Below are positions 15,239 to 19,880 of a DNA stretch of 19,880 nucleotides, piece after piece; the first letter of the stretch is position 1, and each line of letters opens with the position of its first letter. A model generated the notes under the pieces. The model saw nothing but the letters and a program-made list of their open reading frames with translations. It did no database searches and was not told the DNA's origin. The stretch comes from OAS926 sp035503715 (lineage in GTDB: Bacteria > Pseudomonadota > Alphaproteobacteria > Rhizobiales > Rhizobiaceae). The DNA lies in assembly GCA_035503715.1 (NCBI GenBank), contig DATJTE010000096.1:1-19880 (forward strand), written 5' to 3'. A program made the position numbers and the translations under genes.

Positions 15239-16048
15239 CTACTCGCGGCGGAGATAGAGCCAGAGCGTTACAGGTGCGAGGATCGCCGTCAGCACGGCCG
15301 GCGCGATCAGCGCCAGCAGCACGTCGGTGAAGGTCGCGGTGCCCGCCATCAGCCCGCGCATGGCCGTGGTCATCAGCGACACCGGATTGACGTCGACAAA
15401 ACCTTGCAGCCACCAAGGCATCGTCGCGGGGTCGACCATGATGTTCGACGCGAACACCAGCGGGAAGAGGAAGGTGAAGCCGAAGGTCATCACGGTCGTC
15501 GGCGTGCGCAGGATCAGCCCCAGCACGATGAACACCCAGCCCATGCCGAAGCCGATCGCGATTAGCAGCGCGAACGCGCCGATCACACCGAACAGGCCGG
15601 CCTCCGGCCGGTAGCCGAGGATAAGCCCGATCAGGAGGATGATCGCGCCGGCGATCAGGTGGCGCAGGATGTCGCCGACCATCAGTCCGGCGAACGGCGA
15701 CAGCGACCAGATCGGCAGCGAGCGGAAGCGGTCGAACAGGCCTTTGCTCAGATCTGTCGACAGGCCCATGCCCGAATAGACCGCGTTGAACACCACCGTC
15801 TGCACCAGGATGCCCGGCAGGAAGAACTGCAGATATTCACCCGGCGAGCCGGCCAGTGCGCCGCCGAACACGAAGGTGAAGAGCAGCGTGAACATGATCG
15901 GCGTCATCACCAGGTCGAAGAGCTGCTCCGGCACGTGCTTGAATTTCAGCACGGCGCGCCAGCCGAACACCAGCGCATTGGAGAGCGCCGAGGGTGCGGC
16001 GGGTGCGGCGACGTGCTGCAAACGTCCGAGTGAAGTCGCTTCGGTCAT
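15239..16048 (-). CDS. ABC-2 type transporter permease (DrrB/NodJ-like)
   Basis: A 269-residue membrane protein with about six helices. The family motif GLFDRFRSLPIW sits in the cytoplasmic loop after helix 2, and NPVSLMTTAMRGL lies before the last helix. This is the ABC-2 exporter type that includes DrrB (drug efflux) and NodJ (Nod-factor export). Its start overlaps the end of the ATPase gene by 4 bases (ATGA), so the two are translationally coupled and form one exporter. The substrate cannot be read from sequence. There is no sign of a nodulation cluster. Confidence 0.88.
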   Translation of the reverse strand: MTEATSLGRLQHVAAPAAPSALSNALVFGWRAVLKFKHVPEQLFDLVMTPIMFTLLFTFVFGGALAGSPGEYLQFFLPGILVQTVVFNAVYSGMGLSTDLSKGLFDRFRSLPIWSLSPFAGLMVGDILRHLIAGAIILLIGLILGYRPEAGLFGVIGAFALLIAIGFGMGWVFIVLGLILRTPTTVMTFGFTFLFPLVFASNIMVDPATMPWWLQGFVDVNPVSLMTTAMRGLMAGTATFTDVLLALIAPAVLTAILAPVTLWLYLRRE

Positions 16049-17067
16049 CGTGCTGCGTCCTTCTGCGTCCCGCCCTTCGTCTCACCATCGCGCTGTCCGG
16101 TCAGCGCGAAGAACACTTCCTCGAGGCTCGGCTGGCCCATGGAGAAGTCCGACAGCTCGATGCCGCCTTTCGCCAGCGCCGCCAGCCCGTCATTGGCCGC
16201 ACTTGCCGTGCCCGCCATCACCGACAGCTCCGCACCTTCGGCGCTGCGCTGCACCGGCTGCTTCAGTTTCTCCTCGAGCAAGCGCGCGGCGTCCTCCAGC
16301 CGGGCCGGATCGGCCACCGACACGTGCAGGAAGCCGGAACCCGTCGCGGCCTTCAGCTCGCGGCTGGTGCCTTCCGCGATCTTCTTGCCGTGGTCGATGA
16401 CGGCGATGCGCGCGGCGAGCTGATCGGCCTCTTCCAGATATTGCGTGGTGAGCAGGATGGTGACGCCCGAACGCGCCAGCTCGCGGATCATCGCCCACAC
16501 ATCCTTGCGCGCGTTCGGATCGAGGCCGGTCGTCGGCTCGTCGAGGAACAGCACGCCCGGCGTCACCACCAGCGAGGCGGCGATGTCCAGCCTGCGACGC
16601 ATGCCGCCGGAATAGTCCTTCACCTGCTTGTTCGCCGCGTCCGACAGTCCGAAGGCCGCCAGCAGCTCATCGGCGCGATCTTTCGCGGCGCGGCCGCGAA
16701 AGCCCCACAACCGCGCCAGCAGCATCAGATTCTCGCGGCCGGTCAGGTCCTCGTCCAGCGAAGCGAACTGCCCGGTCATGGCGATAGAGGCGCGCACATC
16801 ATGCGGCGCCGTGCCGATGTCGTGCCCCATCACCGTCGCCGTTCCGGCGTCCGGTCGTGACAGCGTCGCCAGCATGCGCATCAGCGTCGTCTTGCCGGCG
16901 CCGTTCGGGCCAAGAATAGCGAAGATGATGCCGCGCGGCACGTCGAGGTCGATGCTGTCGACCGCGCGCACCTCGCCAAATGTCTTCACCATGCCGCGCG
17001 CGGAAATCGCCAGATCGGCAGTGTCGATGAAACGGGAGGGTGTCCTGAGGGGGGAGGCGTCGTTCAT
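16045..17067 (-). CDS. ABC transporter ATP-binding protein (DrrA family)
   Basis: A 340-residue ATPase. It has Walker A GPNGAGKT (53-60), Q-loop Q100, signature YSGGM (152-156), Walker B LFLDE (173-177) and LTTQYLEEADQLA, where glutamine (Q209) replaces the usual switch histidine. That substitution is typical of DrrA-type exporters. The C-terminal region (about 240-340) matches the DrrA accessory domain. I chose the ATG at 17065-17067; the frame stays open 26 codons further upstream to 17145, but that extension is unlike the family. It pairs with the overlapping permease gene. The 140-base gap from psuK leaves room for its own promoter. Confidence 0.88.
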   Translation of the reverse strand: MNDASPLRTPSRFIDTADLAISARGMVKTFGEVRAVDSIDLDVPRGIIFAILGPNGAGKTTLMRMLATLSRPDAGTATVMGHDIGTAPHDVRASIAMTGQFASLDEDLTGRENLMLLARLWGFRGRAAKDRADELLAAFGLSDAANKQVKDYSGGMRRRLDIAASLVVTPGVLFLDEPTTGLDPNARKDVWAMIRELARSGVTILLTTQYLEEADQLAARIAVIDHGKKIAEGTSRELKAATGSGFLHVSVADPARLEDAARLLEEKLKQPVQRSAEGAELSVMAGTASAANDGLAALAKGGIELSDFSMGQPSLEEVFFALTGQRDGETKGGTQKDAAR

Positions 17068-17207
17068 TGCGGTCGATCCGGCCGTTCGAAAAAGATTGAT
17101 CTCAACGCTCCCCGCGAGCGAGCGACGCATATAGCAACGCTTCACTCAAATCGACAGGGGCTGGACCAATATTCTCCTGACATCTCACGACATTTGCATA
17201 CCGAAAC

Positions 17208-18182
17208 CTATGCTGGTTCAGGCTCCGCGATCAGCACCAGCGCCTCAGCCAGCAGAACCTCCGGAATTCGCGCAACCGCCGCCGGGCTCTCGATGGTCAG
17301 CATCGCTGCTGCCATGCCTTCGCGCAGCGCTGCCCTGAGCGGCTGGCCGCGCATCATCGCGGCCGTGGTGGCGCCAGCCAGAGCATCGCCCGCACCGGTG
17401 GCGTCCGCGACGCGCCGCGGCTTTGGCGGCGTCAGTGCAAAAATGCCATGACGATCGAAACCGGTGATTGGTCCTGCGCCGGCGGTAATCACGCCTGCCT
17501 TCAGGCCGCGCTTTTGCAATTCACGCGCCAGTGCCTCCGCGCCGCTTTCCGCACCAAGCGCCGCCAGGGCCGATGCTTCGCGCATGTTCATGTAAAGGCA
17601 CGCCAGCCGGTCGAGCAGGCCAGCGAGCCGCGTCGCCTTGGCCGGCGAAATGGCGATCGCATAGATCGGTTTGCCGGCGCCAAGCGCCGTCAGCGTCTCG
17701 AGTGCTGCGCGCGGCAGGTTCGCGTCGCAGAAGATCGCGTCCGCTTCGGCCACCGCCTCGCGCACCTTCGAGCGTCTGAGCTGTTTTGGAAACGCCACCT
17801 CGTAGAGCGCCATATCGGCCAGCCCGGCCAGCACCTCGCCGTCGCGGTCGACGAGTGCCGTATAGCTCGGTGTCGCGCGGTCGAGGAACACCGCGGACAT
17901 ATCGGCGATGCCGAATTCGGTGATCGCCTGCGCTACCATCTCTCCGGCCGAATCCGCGCCGCGCACCGACATCAGCGTGGCATGCACGCCGCGCTGCACC
18001 GCCGCGCGGATCGCGTTGAACGTGCCGCCGCCGGTCTCCTCGGTCATCGTGCCGGGGATCGACGCACCCGGCACGAACGGCGCCGTCATCCGCCCGCGCC
18101 GGTCGATATGGGCGCCACCGACCGCGAACAGTCTCGGCGGAGGATTGACCGCGCTGCGGCGGGCAGGTGAGGTGCGTGTCAT
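17208..18182 (-). CDS. psuK: PfkB-family kinase, probable pseudouridine kinase
   Basis: A 324-residue ribokinase-like sugar kinase. The N terminus LFAVGGAHIDRRG and EETGGGTFNAIRAA form the substrate site, and DATGAGDALAG (residues 260-270, catalytic base D266) is the ATP/anion-hole motif. AVGGAHIDRRG is characteristic of the group paired with psuG. PsuK would phosphorylate pseudouridine at the 5' hydroxyl. The substrate assignment leans on the nearby psuG; by domain alone it could be another PfkB kinase. The ribosome site is weak. It is divergent from recA. Confidence 0.82.
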   Translation of the reverse strand: MTRTSPARRSAVNPPPRLFAVGGAHIDRRGRMTAPFVPGASIPGTMTEETGGGTFNAIRAAVQRGVHATLMSVRGADSAGEMVAQAITEFGIADMSAVFLDRATPSYTALVDRDGEVLAGLADMALYEVAFPKQLRRSKVREAVAEADAIFCDANLPRAALETLTALGAGKPIYAIAISPAKATRLAGLLDRLACLYMNMREASALAALGAESGAEALARELQKRGLKAGVITAGAGPITGFDRHGIFALTPPKPRRVADATGAGDALAGATTAAMMRGQPLRAALREGMAAAMLTIESPAAVARIPEVLLAEALVLIAEPEPA

Positions 18183-18443
18183 GCCGCTACGCTAAGGGCG
18201 GCAACGTGATGGTGCAACGTGTTCGAATCGGTGTGAGGCATCTTAGCGAGAACAGGTGGAGCATCAGATATTAGACGGGGACAAATTTATGTCAGTAGGC
18301 TTGAGACAAAAATAGAACAGAAGCCAATATATGAAATTTTTCAGCCATTTAGTGATTCTTGCAATTTTAGAACAAACCGTGTACATAATTTTTGGGACGC
18401 CGGGACTGTCCGGGCTTCATTGACGACCAAGGGGTAATAGATC
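18183..18443 (+). other. AT-rich intergenic region between psuK and recA
   Basis: A 261-base region that should hold both divergent promoters. The right two thirds are clearly AT-rich compared with the surrounding DNA. It contains the LexA operator candidate at 18359-18384. No gene is seen in it. Confidence 0.6.
18359..18384 (+). promoter_or_regulatory. Candidate LexA operator and recA promoter
   Basis: Two overlapping matches: TTG-N11-CAA at 18359-18375, the palindrome reported for SOS control of recA in rhizobia, and GAAC-N7-GTAC at 18370-18384, one base from the GAAC-N7-GAAC consensus. A possible -35 (TTGCAA, 18359-18364) and -10 (CATAAT, 18384-18389, with a long 19-base spacer) would overlap it, so LexA binding would block RNA polymerase. 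It lies 59 bases before the recA start. Confidence 0.65.
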
Positions 18444-19538
18444 ATGGCTCAGAACGCGCTCAGACTGGTTGAGGACAAGGACAAGGCAGTGGACAAGACA
18501 AAGGCGCTTGATGCGGCGCTCTCTCAGATCGAGCGGGCGTTCGGCAAGGGCTCGATCATGAAGCTCGGCAAGAACGAGCAGGTCGTCGAGATCGCGACTG
18601 TCTCCACCGGTTCGCTCGGCCTCGACATTGCGCTCGGCGTCGGCGGCCTGCCGCGCGGCCGCATCGTCGAAATCTACGGGCCGGAAAGCTCGGGCAAGAC
18701 GACGCTGGCGCTGCACACTGTCGCCGAAGCCCAGAAGAAGGGCGGCATCTGCGCCTTCGTCGATGCCGAACACGCGCTCGATCCGGTCTATGCCCGCAAG
18801 CTTGGCGTCGACCTCGAAAATCTTCTCATCTCCCAGCCCGATACCGGCGAGCAGGCACTCGAAATCTGCGACACGCTGGTCCGTTCCGGCGCCATCGACG
18901 TGCTGATCGTCGACTCGGTCGCCGCACTCACGCCGCGTGCTGAAATCGAGGGCGAGATGGGTGAGTCGCTTCCTGGTCTGCAGGCCCGCCTGATGAGCCA
19001 GGCGCTGCGGAAGCTGACCGCCTCCATCTCGCGCTCCAACACAATGGTCATCTTCATCAACCAGATCCGCATGAAGATCGGCGTCATGTACGGTTCGCCC
19101 GAGACGACGACGGGCGGCAATGCGCTGAAATTCTACGCGTCGGTGCGTCTCGACATCCGCCGCATCGGCGCGGTCAAGGACCGCGACGAGGTGGTGGGCA
19201 ACCAGACCCGCGTCAAGGTCGTGAAGAACAAGCTCGCGCCGCCCTTCAAGCAGGTCGAGTTCGACATCATGTATGGCGAGGGCGTGTCGAAGACCGGCGA
19301 ACTGGTCGACCTCGGCGTCAAGGCCGGCATCGTGGAAAAATCCGGCGCCTGGTTCTCCTACAATTCGCAGCGTCTCGGCCAGGGCCGCGAGAACGCCAAG
19401 ACGTTCCTGCGCGAGAACCCGGACACGGCGGCCGAGATCGAAGCGGCATTGCGCCAGAACGCCGGTCTGATCGCCGAGAAATTTCTCGAGAACACCGGGC
19501 CTGGTGGCGGAGATTTCGACGACGCCGCGGGCATGTAA
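18444..19538 (+). CDS. recA: Recombinase RecA
   Basis: A 364-residue RecA. It forms filaments on single-stranded DNA, carries out strand exchange, and triggers LexA self-cleavage in the SOS response. It has Walker A GPESSGKT (79-86), the catalytic glutamate E109 in FVDAEHALDP, Walker B VLIVDS (D157), the L1 region with EGEMGESLPGLQARLMSQALR, and L2 with INQIRMKIGVMYGSPETTTGG. The C terminus is acidic and glycine-rich (GPGGGDFDDAAGM). Length and sequence are normal for alphaproteobacteria. The ATG has GGGG about 10 bases upstream. It has its own promoter and terminator. Synteny would predict alaS downstream, but none is reached. Confidence 0.98.
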   Translation: MAQNALRLVEDKDKAVDKTKALDAALSQIERAFGKGSIMKLGKNEQVVEIATVSTGSLGLDIALGVGGLPRGRIVEIYGPESSGKTTLALHTVAEAQKKGGICAFVDAEHALDPVYARKLGVDLENLLISQPDTGEQALEICDTLVRSGAIDVLIVDSVAALTPRAEIEGEMGESLPGLQARLMSQALRKLTASISRSNTMVIFINQIRMKIGVMYGSPETTTGGNALKFYASVRLDIRRIGAVKDRDEVVGNQTRVKVVKNKLAPPFKQVEFDIMYGEGVSKTGELVDLGVKAGIVEKSGAWFSYNSQRLGQGRENAKTFLRENPDTAAEIEAALRQNAGLIAEKFLENTGPGGGDFDDAAGM

Positions 19539-19566
19539 CGCGTAGCCAGCAGCGTTTCGTCATCAG

Positions 19567-19594
19567 CCGCCGGTCCGAAAGGGCCGGCGGTTTT
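19567..19594 (+). terminator. Rho-independent terminator of recA
   Basis: A 10-bp stem, CCGCCGGTCC and GGGCCGGCGG (one G-T pair), with a GAAA tetraloop, is followed by TTTTGATTT. It starts 28 bases after the recA stop. Confidence 0.93.
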
Positions 19595-19607
19595 GATTTC
19601 CACCAGG

Positions 19608-19650
19608 CGTCATCCTAGGGCGAGCGAAGCGAGACCCTGGGATCCATGCC
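19608..19650. repeat. Palindromic intergenic repeat, Mesorhizobium-type
   Basis: ATCCTAGGG (19612-19620) and CCCTGGGAT (19635-19643) form a 9-bp stem with one wobble around a 14-base GAGCGAAGCGAG-containing loop, followed by CCATGCC. Sequences of this form (CATCCTAGGG...CCCTGGGATCCATGCC) are a familiar interspersed repeat between genes of Mesorhizobium and relatives, as far as I recall. There is one copy in the window. Confidence 0.6.
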
Positions 19651-19880
19651 TGAACGGTGAACGACACAGACGCAAATCTGTCCCGCAAAATCCGTGGACA
19701 GATTTCCACCGCATCTGCCGCCATCCGAAAATAGTTTTGAGCGATTTCAAGCGCTTGGCGAGCCGGCAGAAAAAATCTGCAACGAGCTGGAACACAATCT
19801 GTCCATACGGGTACGCCCAGGCCCCATAATACGCTCGGCAGCTTGCCAGTGGGAACGGGTGTACAACCGGCGCTCAGGCA
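19651..19880. other. Non-coding tail with repeated AATCTGTCC motifs
   Basis: No gene is supported here. AAATCTGTCC (19674-19683) and GGACAGATTT (19696-19705) form a perfect 10-bp inverted repeat with a 12-base spacer. AATCTGTCC occurs again at 19796-19804, and GCAGA-AAAAA-TCTGC (19766-19780) is a further small palindrome containing AATCTG. It may be a regulatory region for a gene beyond the right edge or part of a repeat element. Confidence 0.5.

Noticed and set aside
18218..18232. T-loop-like GTTCGAATC near the psuK-recA gap
   Set aside because: The rest of a tRNA cloverleaf is absent on both strands.
19593..19829. Small open frames on both strands after recA
   Set aside because: They overlap the palindromic repeat, lack ribosome sites and have no protein-like pattern.

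Overview
The window is GC-rich chromosomal DNA from an alphaproteobacterium, most likely in the Hyphomicrobiales (Rhizobiales) and close to Mesorhizobium and its relatives. The evidence is the CckA hybrid kinase, a DksA with a single zinc-site cysteine, a DrrA-type ABC ATPase, a YcjX-family ATPase, rhizobial-type palindromic intergenic repeats, and a recA promoter with the TTG-N11-CAA motif known from rhizobial recA genes. The assignment comes from reading protein motifs and has not been tested by a search.

Layout: bases 1-805 (minus strand) hold the start of a YcjX-like ATPase and a SixA-type histidine phosphatase. Bases 1087-1506 (plus) encode DksA. Bases 1511-2639 (minus) hold a MAPEG membrane protein and a FliO-like membrane protein, which is divergent from cckA (2853-5435, plus). 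deoD (purine nucleoside phosphorylase) follows, then the compact operon ugpB-ugpA-ugpE-ugpC for sn-glycerol-3-phosphate uptake, closed by a bidirectional terminator shared with a convergent two-module RTX protein (10753-11703, minus). Bases 11974-14152 (plus) carry a transglutaminase-like protein, a small unknown protein and an OmpA-family lipoprotein. Bases 14245-18182 (minus) carry psuK, a DrrAB-like ABC-2 transporter and psuG. recA (plus) follows with a candidate LexA operator and a strong terminator. The last 340 bases hold a palindromic repeat and a cluster of AATCTGTCC-type motifs but no gene.

The genes form several functional groups. CckA heads the CtrA cell-cycle phosphorelay. DksA is the stringent-response RNA polymerase cofactor. 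DeoD and PsuK/PsuG salvage nucleosides. UgpBAEC imports glycerophosphate. The RTX protein and OmpA-like lipoprotein are probably exported or in the envelope. RecA is the SOS activator.

Most of the window is conserved housekeeping content, and I see no defence system, CRISPR array, prophage or insertion sequence. The best candidates for a second look are an exact GAAC-N7-GAAC LexA-type box upstream of the RTX gene, the transporter placed between psuK and psuG, the internally duplicated RTX protein with no catalytic domain, and the repeat-rich spacer after recA.
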